Source: Hyphomicrobiales bacterium (GTDB taxonomy: Bacteria > Pseudomonadota > Alphaproteobacteria > Rhizobiales > Rhizobiaceae). Taken from it: a stretch of 64,000 bases of DNA. The stretch covers positions 62,001 to 126,000 of the forward strand of contig UEHQ01000012.1 in assembly GCA_900489925.1 (NCBI GenBank). Direction: 5' to 3'. The translations under genes and the position numbers were made by a program. Of the stretch, positions 47,583 through 55,778 are shown in pieces. How positions within the stretch are numbered: position 1 is the stretch's first letter; each line of letters begins with the position of its first letter. Below the pieces are notes generated by a model. That model was not told the origin of the DNA. It saw only the letters and a program-made list of their open reading frames with translations, and did not search any database.

Positions 47583-48692
47583 CTACATGCCCGAGCGCAT
47601 CTTGCGGCGATCCCGCTCGATCAGCTTGTCGACGAAGCGCGCCTGCGGAATGGTGATGACGATGAAGATGAGCGCAACCGTGGTCACGGCGGAGAGGTTG
47701 AAGTAGTTGCTGGCGATGATCTTCGACTGATTGAAGGCGTCGATCGTGCCGATGATGGCGACCAGCGCGGTGTCCTTCTGCAGGCTGATGCAATTGTTCA
47801 TCAGGGCCGGCACGATGCCGCGGACGGCCTGGGGAACCACCACGTAGCGCATCGTCTTGAAGTAGGACAGACCGAGCGACCGGGCCGCAGCAATCTGGCT
47901 TGGATGAATGCTTTCGATACCCGCCCGGTAAACCTCGGAGGTGTATGCACCGTATGTCAGCGTCAAAGCGATGATGGCATAGGCGTTCGACGAAAGATCC
48001 TTGAGGATCGGAAGCCCGGTCAGCGGCAGACCGAAGCCGATCAGATAGATGGTGATGATCGCCGGGAGACCGCGGAAGAGGTCGCCATAGATGATCGCCA
48101 GCGTGCGGATGGGTCTGCCTGCGTCACCGGGCAGTGTTCTGGCGATGGCAACGACCAATGCCCAGACGAGGATCAGGATGCCCGACACGAAAAAGATGAA
48201 GACGTTGGTGCCGAACGCCTTGAGGACAGCGCCGGCCGACTTGGCTATCAATCCAACGTCGAAGAACGTCCGGCTTACAGCAGCATCATTGACCACCAGG
48301 AACCAGGCAAGGACGCACACGATCAGCAGTGATGCCGCATAGGCAAGTGCTCGCCAGGATGCGTCGGAAGCATTGGCCCCGAACTCGCGTCCCAGATGGA
48401 CATCGGCTGTTCTGGCCGCCTGGCGTGACCACGACAGGGCGCGCACTGCCAACGCGACGACAAACAAGGGAATGATAACCGCAATGGTCGAGACGATCGC
48501 GACCGGCGCGGCCGACCAGCCTTGGGCGACCACATAGCCGCGAATGAAGTAGACCGTATAAACGACGGCAAGAAGGGTGAGGATCGCGCAGAGCAGCACC
48601 GCAACGGAGCGTCTGCCATGAGTTTTCACCTGGTTGCGAGCGCGCCAGTTGCTGGCGCGCTCTCCCCCGGCTTCAACAGCCTGTATCGACAT
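47583..48692 (-). CDS. Polar amino-acid ABC transporter permease with N-terminal membrane extension
   Basis: A 369-residue permease starting at ATG 48692, ten bases after GAGGAT. The usual HisMQ-type domain (about 145-365) contains the EAA loop AAARSLGLSYFKTMRYVVVPQA. Before it are about 140 residues with two to three extra hydrophobic segments; ordinary HisM/Q permeases are 220-240 residues. Only one permease gene is present, so the channel is probably a homodimer. Confidence 0.92.
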   Translation of the reverse strand: MSIQAVEAGGERASNWRARNQVKTHGRRSVAVLLCAILTLLAVVYTVYFIRGYVVAQGWSAAPVAIVSTIAVIIPLFVVALAVRALSWSRQAARTADVHLGREFGANASDASWRALAYAASLLIVCVLAWFLVVNDAAVSRTFFDVGLIAKSAGAVLKAFGTNVFIFFVSGILILVWALVVAIARTLPGDAGRPIRTLAIIYGDLFRGLPAIITIYLIGFGLPLTGLPILKDLSSNAYAIIALTLTYGAYTSEVYRAGIESIHPSQIAAARSLGLSYFKTMRYVVVPQAVRGIVPALMNNCISLQKDTALVAIIGTIDAFNQSKIIASNYFNLSAVTTVALIFIVITIPQARFVDKLIERDRRKMRSGM

Positions 48693-48711
48693 GGGGTTTT
48701 CTATCCTCGGC

Positions 48712-49569
48712 TCAGGGCTTCCAGGCCGGAACATCGTCCGGCGAAACGCCGCCGAAAGATTCCAGAAGGTAGGCCTTCTCCAGCTGCTTGAGCGTGCCGT
48801 CGGCCTTCAGCTCTTCCATCACCTTGTCGATGATCGGGTTGTTCGGCGAACCCTTCGGATAGATGCCTGCCGTCTGGCCACCCGTCGAATACTTGCCCAC
48901 GGTAACCAGCTTGCCACCGGAATTAGCGACTTGGCCGAGCACGATGCCGAGATCGGTCATGACCCCATCAACCTTGCCTGCCACAGCCGCGGTGAACATG
49001 GAGCCCGTGTCGTCAAACACGTCGACCTTCTCGACCTTCAACTCGTCCTGGAGATAGGAAACCATGGTCGTCCCCGCCTGGGTGCCCATGTGGCTGGTCT
49101 TGATGCTCTTTTCATCAAGCGTCGAGCCCGCCTTGGCGGCAATGCCGTAGTCCGAAGTCGCATAGGGCATGGAGAAATCGACCACCTTCTTGCGCGGCTC
49201 GGTAACCGAGATCAGTGCCAGGGCGATATCGAAGTCCTTGTTCTGGCCAGCGACGATGGAATCGAACGATGCGTTGACGAGCTTGACCTTTTCGAGCCCA
49301 AGGCGGTTGGCGATGTTGACCGCCATGCAGAACTCGAAGCCGTCCTTGATCGTATCGGGCGTGTCGCCATTGAACTGGCCGACGGCCGGGAGGTTGATGA
49401 TGACCGTGAACTGACCGGGGACGGCCGGCTTGATCGATGCCGTGCCTTTCTGGCCGGTGAGCGGGCAATCGCCGTAACCTTCGGTCGCCGCAGCAGCAGT
49501 CGCCATCGCCAGCGTGCCGGCGAATACGGCAGCCGTTGCTGACCTGGCAAGAGTAGTTGAAATTTTCAT
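48712..49569 (-). CDS. Amino-acid ABC transporter substrate-binding protein (SBP family 3)
   Basis: A 285-residue binding protein with a Sec signal peptide (about 1-28, ending ATAAAATEG). The mature core shows features of family 3: DGFEFCMAVNIANRLGL, DSIVAGQNKDFDIALALIS and FSMPYATSDYGIAAKAG. It captures an amino acid in the periplasm. It follows the aminotransferase gene and precedes the permease gene by 19 bases. Confidence 0.94.
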   Translation of the reverse strand: MKISTTLARSATAAVFAGTLAMATAAAATEGYGDCPLTGQKGTASIKPAVPGQFTVIINLPAVGQFNGDTPDTIKDGFEFCMAVNIANRLGLEKVKLVNASFDSIVAGQNKDFDIALALISVTEPRKKVVDFSMPYATSDYGIAAKAGSTLDEKSIKTSHMGTQAGTTMVSYLQDELKVEKVDVFDDTGSMFTAAVAGKVDGVMTDLGIVLGQVANSGGKLVTVGKYSTGGQTAGIYPKGSPNNPIIDKVMEELKADGTLKQLEKAYLLESFGGVSPDDVPAWKP

Positions 49570-49611
49570 GGTTCCCTTCCTTTTATCGTTGTTGGGTTGA
49601 AGTCATTGCCG

Positions 49612-50475
49612 CTACAGGATCGGCGCGGTTTGGGTCCGGGCGAGCTCCAGATAGGCGGCTTGCAATCGACGCGTAATCGGCCCGGGCTTCCCGTCGCCGA
49701 TTGAACGTTGTGCAACTCGAATGATTGGCGTGACCAGGCTCGAAGCACTCGTCAAAAAGACCTCCCGGGCATCGTAGGCCTCGTCGAGCGTGAAGCGGCG
49801 CTCCTCGATCGTGAGCCCCTGCTCGTCGGCAACGGCTTGCAGCGCCCGACGGGTGCAGCCAGGCAGCACGGCGTGGGAGTTCTGGCGCGTAACGATCACG
49901 CCGTCCTTGCTGACGATGTAGGCAGTCGACGACGCTCCCTCGGTCACGTGCCCATCTTCGACGAACCAGGCCTCGTGAAAGCCACGAGCTTTCGCCTGCT
50001 TCTTTGCAAGCACCTGCCCAAGCAGCATTACCGTCTTGATGTCGCGTCGCGCCCAGCGCGGATCGTCAGCTACATCAACGGCAACACCATCGCGCACCGA
50101 CGCAGTGTCCACGATCTTCTTTGCCTGGGTAAATCCGATAAAGCTCGGCTCAATCGCTTCGGGATATCCGAAATCGCGGTCGGCGACGCCGCGAGTCACC
50201 TGCAGATAAATGACGCCCTCACGCAGGTTGTTGCGTCGCACCAACTCGGTCTGGATCTCGACGATCCGTTCCTTTGCCATCGGCATGGGGATGGAAATTT
50301 CACCAAGTGAGCGCTCGAGCCGGGCAATATGGAGGTCATTGTCGAGCATGCGGCCGTCGATGACGGCTGTTACCTCGTAGATGCCGTCAGCGAAGAGAAA
50401 GCCCCGATCGAAGACTGAAATTTTTGCGTCTTCCTCCGCAACAAACGCCCCGTTTACAAATATCGTTCTGCTCAC
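49612..50475 (-). CDS. Class IV aminotransferase, D-amino-acid aminotransferase type
   Basis: A 287-residue PLP enzyme. The GTG at 50475 lies eight bases after GAGG and gives the normal D-amino-acid transaminase length; the longer ATG at 50490 is less likely. Features are FDRGFLFADGIYEV near the N-terminus, a PLP-lysine candidate in the AKKQAKARGFHEA region, DGHVTEGASSTAY and the distal PGCTRRAL. It would convert D-amino acids to keto acids. It is the first gene of the salvage operon, next to a LysR-type box. Confidence 0.9.
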   Translation of the reverse strand: MSRTIFVNGAFVAEEDAKISVFDRGFLFADGIYEVTAVIDGRMLDNDLHIARLERSLGEISIPMPMAKERIVEIQTELVRRNNLREGVIYLQVTRGVADRDFGYPEAIEPSFIGFTQAKKIVDTASVRDGVAVDVADDPRWARRDIKTVMLLGQVLAKKQAKARGFHEAWFVEDGHVTEGASSTAYIVSKDGVIVTRQNSHAVLPGCTRRALQAVADEQGLTIEERRFTLDEAYDAREVFLTSASSLVTPIIRVAQRSIGDGKPGPITRRLQAAYLELARTQTAPIL

Positions 50476-50553
50476 CCATATGCCTCGCATTGATAGTATG
50501 CGCGGACGGTAGGCGATAAAGGATCAGCTGGCCAATGCATTGTTTTGCAAGCG

Positions 50554-50572
50554 TTATGCATATCTTGCATAA
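50554..50572. promoter_or_regulatory. LysR-type operator (T-N11-A box) upstream of the aminotransferase operon
   Basis: TTATGCATATCTTGCATAA has perfect 7-base arms around TATCT and includes T(50557)-N11-A(50569), the classic LysR-type box. A second element, CAATGCATTG (50533-50542), lies closer to the start. The boxes lie between the lysR gene and the aminotransferase start, 79 bases from it, so the LysR protein probably activates this operon. Confidence 0.65.
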
Positions 50573-50672
50573 GGCCGAATGGGCGTAAGTGTACGGGATC
50601 GGGACCGCGCCAATGCGGTAATCCCTCGGCCCTATATCGGCGTCGAAGACAGGTAAAAAACGCGCCGAGCTT

Positions 50673-51620
50673 CTAGTCGTCCCCGGCTCCGGCGGACGAT
50701 GGCAACGTCCGCGCCCCCATTGCGCGCCAAAGGCGCTCTACAATCGGACGGGATGAAACGGCATGCCGATAGATGCGGATATCGACATTGATATTCCATT
50801 TGGGATCAAGGCTTGCGGGCGCTAGGCGACCGCTCCTGATGTCTTCCTCGACAAGCTTTTCGGGCAGCCAGGCAACGCCCCACCCCGCCAACGCCATCGC
50901 TTTCAGGCCGACGGAGATCGTGTTTTCGTGGACGATCGTCCGCGCAAAGCGCTCTTCACGTGCAAAATGCTTTGAAAGGGCCACCCCGAAAAACGAAAAA
51001 TCGCCATAGCTCAGATAGGGAACAGGTTTCCCGGCGGCTATGCATATGTCGAGAAGCGGACCGTCATCCTCACGCTTGCACACCGGCAGCAGCGTTTCCG
51101 TGCCAAGCAGCAGATAGGGAAACCGATCGCTATCAAGCCAGAATGGCACATCGCTGTGCGCGTAGCTGAGAAAGAAATCCACTTCCCCATCGATGAGCAT
51201 GGCCACGTTGTCTTCGATGCCACCTCGGTCTGCGCCCAGTTTTGAGCTGATCGCTCCGACCGCGCGCTCCAGATTTCGCAACCACTCGGGAAGGAACGTC
51301 ACGGTCAGCGTCTGCAATGCAGCGAAGGTGACGACATCGGATCGGGCACTCGCGGGCCGCAATCGTTCTCGCGTGCCATAAAAGTTGCGAATCGCCTCCT
51401 GCGCCGCTGGCAGGAAGGCTTTGCCTTCCTTCGTGAGCTCGGCCGGAAACGTCGCACGGCTAACCAGCGTAACACCAAGCCAGCTCTCAAGCTGCTTGAT
51501 CCTGCGGCTGAAGGCGGACTGGGTGATGCTGCGCTCCTGCGCCGCTCGTGAAAAGCTGAGGCTCGACGCCAGCGCAACAAAGTCCTCGAGCCACTTCAAC
51601 TCCAAAGTCCATACTCCCAA
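50673..51620 (-). CDS. LysR-family transcriptional regulator
   Basis: A 315-residue regulator. The N-terminal winged HTH includes LEDFVALASSLSFSRAAQERSITQSAFSRRIKQLE, and the C-terminal ligand domain follows from about 90. A TTG at 51605 is an alternative start. It lies upstream of and in line with the aminotransferase/ABC operon rather than divergent from it. The T-N11-A box just beyond its stop supports control of that operon. Confidence 0.94.
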   Translation of the reverse strand: MGVWTLELKWLEDFVALASSLSFSRAAQERSITQSAFSRRIKQLESWLGVTLVSRATFPAELTKEGKAFLPAAQEAIRNFYGTRERLRPASARSDVVTFAALQTLTVTFLPEWLRNLERAVGAISSKLGADRGGIEDNVAMLIDGEVDFFLSYAHSDVPFWLDSDRFPYLLLGTETLLPVCKREDDGPLLDICIAAGKPVPYLSYGDFSFFGVALSKHFAREERFARTIVHENTISVGLKAMALAGWGVAWLPEKLVEEDIRSGRLAPASLDPKWNINVDIRIYRHAVSSRPIVERLWRAMGARTLPSSAGAGDD

Positions 51621-51716
51621 ATGGCGTCAAACGCGGCGCCCAAAGCGTAGCTGTGCCAGCATGGCACGACAAATCCGCTCGGCAGCCATGAACTGCCACA
51701 GCGACGTGTTCTCCGC

Positions 51717-52472
51717 CTAATGAGCGGTATAGGCGCCGTCCACCGGGTAATAGCTCCCCGTAATGAAGCTCGCCTGATCCGATAGCAAGAAGCACACGAC
51801 CGCGGCCACCTCTTCCGGCGTCCCGCGCCGGCCCATCGGCTGAAGAGCCTCCATGCGGCGCGTGCTTGTAAACTCCTGGTGCTCGGACAGAAGAGGCGTC
51901 TCGATCCAGCCAGGCCCGACGACATTGATTCGCACGCCCATTCTCGCATATTCGATCGCCGCCGCCTTTGTCAGGCCGACAACACCATGCTTGGCAGCGG
52001 TATAGGCCGATATGGTCGGCAGACCGACCGATCCAAGCACCGAGGACATATTGACGATCGATCCTCCACCGCTGCCCAGCATCGCGGTGATCTCCTGGCG
52101 CATGCAATAGAAGACACCGTTCAGGTTGACGTCGATAATCTTGTGCCAGTCCTCGATCGGATAGTCTGCCGCCGGCCTGCGAGGGCCATTGATACCGGCG
52201 TTGTTGACGGCAAGATGCAGACCTCCACACTCGGCTACGGAAAATTTGACAAGCGCGGCCACCGCTTCGGGATCGGTAACGTCGACGACGAACTCACGCG
52301 CCTTGCCTCCCAGCGACCGAATATCCGCTGCGGTTTTACCGGCAGCGGCGGCATCGATATCTGCGATGATAACCTCGGCACCGTACTGAGCAAGTTCGCG
52401 GGAAATGGCGGCGCCTATGCCGGAGCCGGCACCTGTTACGATCGCGACCTTCCCATCGAAACCGAGCTTCAT
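51717..52472 (-). CDS. Short-chain dehydrogenase/reductase (classical, 251 aa)
   Basis: A classical SDR starting at ATG 52472, after GAGGAATG. The cofactor motif TGAGSGIG and NNAG are present; Ser in MSSVLGS and YTAAK provide the catalytic residues. Asp after strand 2 (IIADID) suggests NAD. It lies 96 bases upstream of the lysR gene on the same strand. The substrate cannot be told from sequence. Confidence 0.93.
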   Translation of the reverse strand: MKLGFDGKVAIVTGAGSGIGAAISRELAQYGAEVIIADIDAAAAGKTAADIRSLGGKAREFVVDVTDPEAVAALVKFSVAECGGLHLAVNNAGINGPRRPAADYPIEDWHKIIDVNLNGVFYCMRQEITAMLGSGGGSIVNMSSVLGSVGLPTISAYTAAKHGVVGLTKAAAIEYARMGVRINVVGPGWIETPLLSEHQEFTSTRRMEALQPMGRRGTPEEVAAVVCFLLSDQASFITGSYYPVDGAYTAH

Positions 52473-52734
52473 AATGTCATTCCTCATTCCTACTCCACGA
52501 CGCAGTCGAGCAGAGGAGAATGCCTGACGCAAGAAGTTTCGTCGGCTTGTCCCGCCTCGGTTGCAGTCGCTCCATTCGAACACTGTGACCGGAATGCCTA
52601 AGTCGTCCGAATAATCAAGTAAGAATGATCGCCGGGCAACAAAATCCACTGCGAAGACTTTGACCGAGACTTGGCCAATCAGAATTGGAATGTTACACCA
52701 TCAGGAGGGCTGATTGATCGCATAGCGGGTGAAA

Positions 52735-53310
52735 ATGGACAAAAACCAGATTACGCGCCGGGCGCTTGTGCTGTCCGGCTTGGCTTTGATCACGTCGGGG
52801 TGCAGCGGAGCAGGATGGTCATTCGGGAGCGGCGAACGAGGCGCCAATCCCAATTTGCGAAGGCGAGAGGTTGCTTACAGCACCAATGAAGCGCCGGGAA
52901 CGATCGTCGTAAACACCTCCGAACGCTTTCTTTATTTGGTAGAACCTGGCGGTCGAGCCACGCGCTATGCCTGCGCCGTAGGCGAAGAGGGGCTCACCTA
53001 CAAGGGTAGAGCGACCATCGGACGAAAGGCGGAATGGCCGTCATGGACGCCGACGGCCAGCATGATCGAGCGCAAACCCCGCCTGGCGCAATATGCAGGC
53101 GGCGTGCCGGGTGGCCCGAACAATCCTTTGGGCGCGGCCGCCCTTTATCTCTATCGCGGCTCCGAGGATACGAAGTTTCGACTGCACGGAACGAATGAAC
53201 CGTGGCTGATCGGCCAAGCTGTGTCGAACGGATGCATCCGCTTGACCAATGAAGATATCGTCGATCTCTACGGTCGCATCCCCGTCGGCACGCCAGTATT
53301 GGTCGTGTAA
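52735..53310 (+). CDS. L,D-transpeptidase (YkuD domain), lipoprotein- or Tat-type N-terminus
   Basis: A 191-residue cell-wall enzyme. The YkuD catalytic motif HGTNEPWLIGQAVSNGCIRL has the essential Cys and His near the C-terminus. The N-terminus combines a twin-arginine motif (ITRRALVLSG) with a lipobox-like TSGC at about 25. A GTG at 52729 is an alternative start. It makes 3-3 peptidoglycan cross-links or attaches proteins to the wall in the periplasm. Confidence 0.92.
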   Translation: MDKNQITRRALVLSGLALITSGCSGAGWSFGSGERGANPNLRRREVAYSTNEAPGTIVVNTSERFLYLVEPGGRATRYACAVGEEGLTYKGRATIGRKAEWPSWTPTASMIERKPRLAQYAGGVPGGPNNPLGAAALYLYRGSEDTKFRLHGTNEPWLIGQAVSNGCIRLTNEDIVDLYGRIPVGTPVLVV

Positions 53311-53357
53311 TGCTTACATTTAACGGCAAAGAGGCCACGATCTGTTAGTCATCTTCC

Positions 53358-53389
53358 GACACGCCCGGCGCTCGGAAAGCCGGTGTGTC
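53358..53389 (+). terminator. Hairpin downstream of the L,D-transpeptidase gene
   Basis: GACAC/GTGTC and CCGGC/GCCGG arms are separated by a small internal loop and enclose a nine-base loop; ATTT follows. It lies 48 bases after the stop and probably ends that transcript. Confidence 0.45.
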
Positions 53390-53480
53390 ATTTCCGCACT
53401 TGGCGTTCGTGTATTTTGCCGCTATTAGTAGATTCGTTGCCTTCGATAACCTTATTCCGTGCTGTGGAGAGGACTACTTG

Positions 53481-53609
53481 ATGAGCAGAATTCTAATCCT
53501 ATCACTGATTGCCGTGTTTTCCGTTGCGAGCCTGAGCTCGTGCGGGACTATTGGTAAAGGCAAAGGTAAGGCGCCGCCGCCAGTAGCGGAAGCGCCGATC
53601 ACTAAGTAA
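53481..53609 (+). CDS. Very small lipoprotein (42 aa)
   Basis: A 42-residue protein preceded by GAGAGG eight bases before the ATG. It has a hydrophobic signal segment and a lipobox LSSC at about residues 18-21, leaving a mature peptide of about 22 residues rich in Gly, Lys and Pro. A strong terminator hairpin follows 16 bases later, supporting expression as its own unit. It resembles other tiny entericidin-like or structural lipoproteins only in size; its function is unknown. Confidence 0.75.
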   Translation: MSRILILSLIAVFSVASLSSCGTIGKGKGKAPPPVAEAPITK

Positions 53610-53624
53610 CAGTCGATCCTAGCG

Positions 53625-53651
53625 TGGGGAGGGTAGTCACTACCCTCCCCA
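53625..53651 (+). terminator. Hairpin terminator of the small lipoprotein gene
   Basis: A perfect 12-base stem, TGGGGAGGGTAG paired with CTACCCTCCCCA around a TCA loop, then TTCCTAATT. The stem strength and position right after a tiny gene argue for a true terminator. Confidence 0.75.
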
Positions 53652-53756
53652 TTCCTAATTCAGGTAAGACCGGCTTTCCCGCTTGCTCGCGCATTGGCAG
53701 CATGCACGCTTGTCTTTTGCCTGCGCTCATTTCAGCTTGGGAGACGCCGTGTGGGG

Positions 53757-54332
53757 ATGATGCTTGCTAAGAGCCATCTGTCACTAATGCTCCTGTTTGG
53801 TCTCGCGTTAACGTCCTGCCAAACAGACGACAAACCACCTCAGCCGCGCTTCGTGTCCGATACCAGCGGAACGCCCGTCAAAGCAAATGCGGCCAACCAG
53901 TACTTTATCGAGTTTCGATCCCGCTACGCGCTGACCTATGGCCATACCTATGCGGTGTTTGGTCGCCTGGACAACGGCGGCGGGATGATCAATCCGGAGG
54001 TGGCGGGGCTCGCTCCAGCGTCACCGGATGCGGCGCCTTACGTGATGGGCCACTTCATCCCGGTTCCGGCATCAACCGGGGCCACGGATGGCGATCTGGA
54101 AGAGCAGTATAGATCGGCAAGCTGGCGCGTTCTGCTCACCGAAGCAGAGTATAACAAGGTTGTGCCGCACATTCGCGCTCTGCAGGCCAAATCCAAATTC
54201 TGGGAAGCGTCTGTCTACAATTGCAACGCTTTCGTAGGGGACATCGCGCAATCTATGGGATATAAGACACCCAGTATTTGGCTGAGACCGCAACAATTCA
54301 TCACGAAGCTTCGCGAGATGAACACGGGTTGA
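53757..54332 (+). CDS. Lipoprotein, possible permuted NlpC/P60 (LRAT-like) cysteine enzyme
   Basis: A lipoprotein of 191 residues from ATG 53757. The in-frame GTG at 53751 is an alternative, with GGGAG seven bases before it. The signal peptide ends in a lipobox LTSC (Cys21). Two short motifs stand out: YGHTYAVFGRL (His63) and YNCNAFVGDIAQSMG (Cys156). His before Cys, with an NC-x-F context, is the order in circularly permuted NlpC/P60 or LRAT-type enzymes. This could be a lipid- or peptide-modifying hydrolase anchored to a membrane. The assignment is by motif only. Confidence 0.7.
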   Translation: MMLAKSHLSLMLLFGLALTSCQTDDKPPQPRFVSDTSGTPVKANAANQYFIEFRSRYALTYGHTYAVFGRLDNGGGMINPEVAGLAPASPDAAPYVMGHFIPVPASTGATDGDLEEQYRSASWRVLLTEAEYNKVVPHIRALQAKSKFWEASVYNCNAFVGDIAQSMGYKTPSIWLRPQQFITKLREMNTG

Positions 54333-54388
54333 TTGCCGCCAGCATATTTTCGGTTGCATGATGGATTGCAGAAAGGCCCCGGTTTAAC

Positions 54389-54982
54389 GTGAACGTCTCT
54401 GTTGCTGCAGCGGGTCAGATAGCGTGGGTGCTCGGCATCATCGCATGGTCCGTCATTCGCTATCCATTCGAGCGGCGCGCCAAACGCGTTCGCGTTGTCA
54501 CTGACCGCCGCTCGGCCATAGAGGTGTTTGGGCTCATCGCAGCGCTCGCCGGCATGGCATTTTTGCCTGGCGTGTATGTCGCGACCGGATTTCCAAAGTT
54601 TGCGAACTATACCGCGCATGTCTGGGCTGTCGTAGTCGGGGCGATCTGCTTTGCAGCGGCCATGTGGATTTTTCGCCGGACCCACAAGGAACTCGGCCGG
54701 AACTGGTCGATCTCGCTGCAAATTCGCGAGAAGCATGAGCTGATCAGTCGCGGCCCCTACGCGCTCGTTCGCCATCCCATGTACACCTCCTTCATGCTTA
54801 TGGCTGTTGGCCAGGCCTTCCTTCTCGCAAACTGGATCGCGGGCCTTGCCGGTCTGGTTGGCTTCGCTATTCTATTTTTCCTGCGGGTGGACAAGGAAGA
54901 GCGCATGATGCTGGAGGTATTCGGCTCGCGCTATCGCGACTATATGGACAAGACTAAGCGGCTTATCCCTTATCTTTACTAG
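54389..54982 (+). CDS. Isoprenylcysteine carboxyl methyltransferase (ICMT)-family membrane protein
   Basis: A 197-residue protein starting at GTG 54389, with four to five hydrophobic segments. The C-terminal half has the ICMT/PEMT-type signature ISRGPYALVRHPMYTSFML and ERMMLEVFGSRYRDYM, where the RHP and the E-E/R-Y elements bind SAM. It should methylate a small lipid-like or phenolic substrate at the inner membrane. It is seven bases upstream of the acyltransferase-like gene, starting a three-gene operon. Confidence 0.85.
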   Translation: MNVSVAAAGQIAWVLGIIAWSVIRYPFERRAKRVRVVTDRRSAIEVFGLIAALAGMAFLPGVYVATGFPKFANYTAHVWAVVVGAICFAAAMWIFRRTHKELGRNWSISLQIREKHELISRGPYALVRHPMYTSFMLMAVGQAFLLANWIAGLAGLVGFAILFFLRVDKEERMMLEVFGSRYRDYMDKTKRLIPYLY

Positions 54983-54989
54983 AGGTGGC

Positions 54990-55778
54990 ATGATGCGTGG
55001 GCGCGCGGTCAAGCTTTCGGCGTCACGGCGCCTTGTCGGAGACCTGATGCGGTTTTCGATCGGCGTTCCTCGCGTGACGGTGCAACGGCAAATGAACCTT
55101 GGCGCTCTGCTTGGCGCACGCGCCGCCTTGCAGGATCGCCCCTCCTGGACCGTGCTGTTCCTCAAGGGATACGCGCTTCTCTCCGCCGAGACGCCAGACT
55201 TGCGGCGCGCCTATGTAAAGCTGCCAAGGCCACAACTCTACGAATACCCTGAGAGCATCGCTTCGGTGGCGCACGAGCGAGAGTATGAGGGTGAACGCGC
55301 CGTATTGCTGAGCACGATCAAATGCCCCGAGCGCCAGTCCATATCCGACCTGGGCGCGGCGATTGGAGCAGCGCGATCACGGCCGGTTCTCGACGTCAAA
55401 CAATTCCGCCGCGCCTTGAAAATCGCCCGCCTGCCGGGACCGATCAGATGGCTGCTGATGTGGCTTGGTCTCAATCTTGGACGCCAGCGCGGACGGTTTT
55501 TCGGTACGTTCCAGCTGTCTGTCTACTCCGGCCTCGGTGCCGAATCTCTCAATCCGCTCTCGCCGCTGACGACGATCTTCAACTATGGGCCGATCGATCG
55601 GGATGGGCTGGTCACGGTTCGCATCCACTACGACCACAGGGTCATGGACGGAGCCAACGTCGCACGTGCGCTGGAGCGTTTTGAAACGATATTGAACGGC
55701 CCCGTTGCCGATGAAGTCAAAAAGCTTGTGAGTGGCGGAGCGCGCCCGGGCAAGGCGGTATCTGAGGCTACAACATGA
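54990..55778 (+). CDS. Stand-alone E2-type (2-oxoacid dehydrogenase) acyltransferase domain protein
   Basis: A 262-residue protein; ATGs at 54990 and 54993 are both possible. The C-terminal part has the E2/chloramphenicol-acetyltransferase catalytic motif DHRVMDGA (215-222) with His216 and Asp220, and the N-terminal part resembles the start of the E2 catalytic core (RVTVQRQMNLGALLGARAAL). There is no lipoyl domain, no E1/E3-binding domain and no neighbouring E1 or E3 gene. A hydrophobic segment (about 152-163) may bind a membrane. It probably transfers an acyl group to an unknown acceptor. Confidence 0.78.
   Translation: MMRGRAVKLSASRRLVGDLMRFSIGVPRVTVQRQMNLGALLGARAALQDRPSWTVLFLKGYALLSAETPDLRRAYVKLPRPQLYEYPESIASVAHEREYEGERAVLLSTIKCPERQSISDLGAAIGAARSRPVLDVKQFRRALKIARLPGPIRWLLMWLGLNLGRQRGRFFGTFQLSVYSGLGAESLNPLSPLTTIFNYGPIDRDGLVTVRIHYDHRVMDGANVARALERFETILNGPVADEVKKLVSGGARPGKAVSEATT

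Noticed and set aside
46358..47656. 432-codon plus-strand frame across the peptidase and ATPase genes
   Set aside because: It spans parts of two well-supported minus-strand genes and shows no family features.
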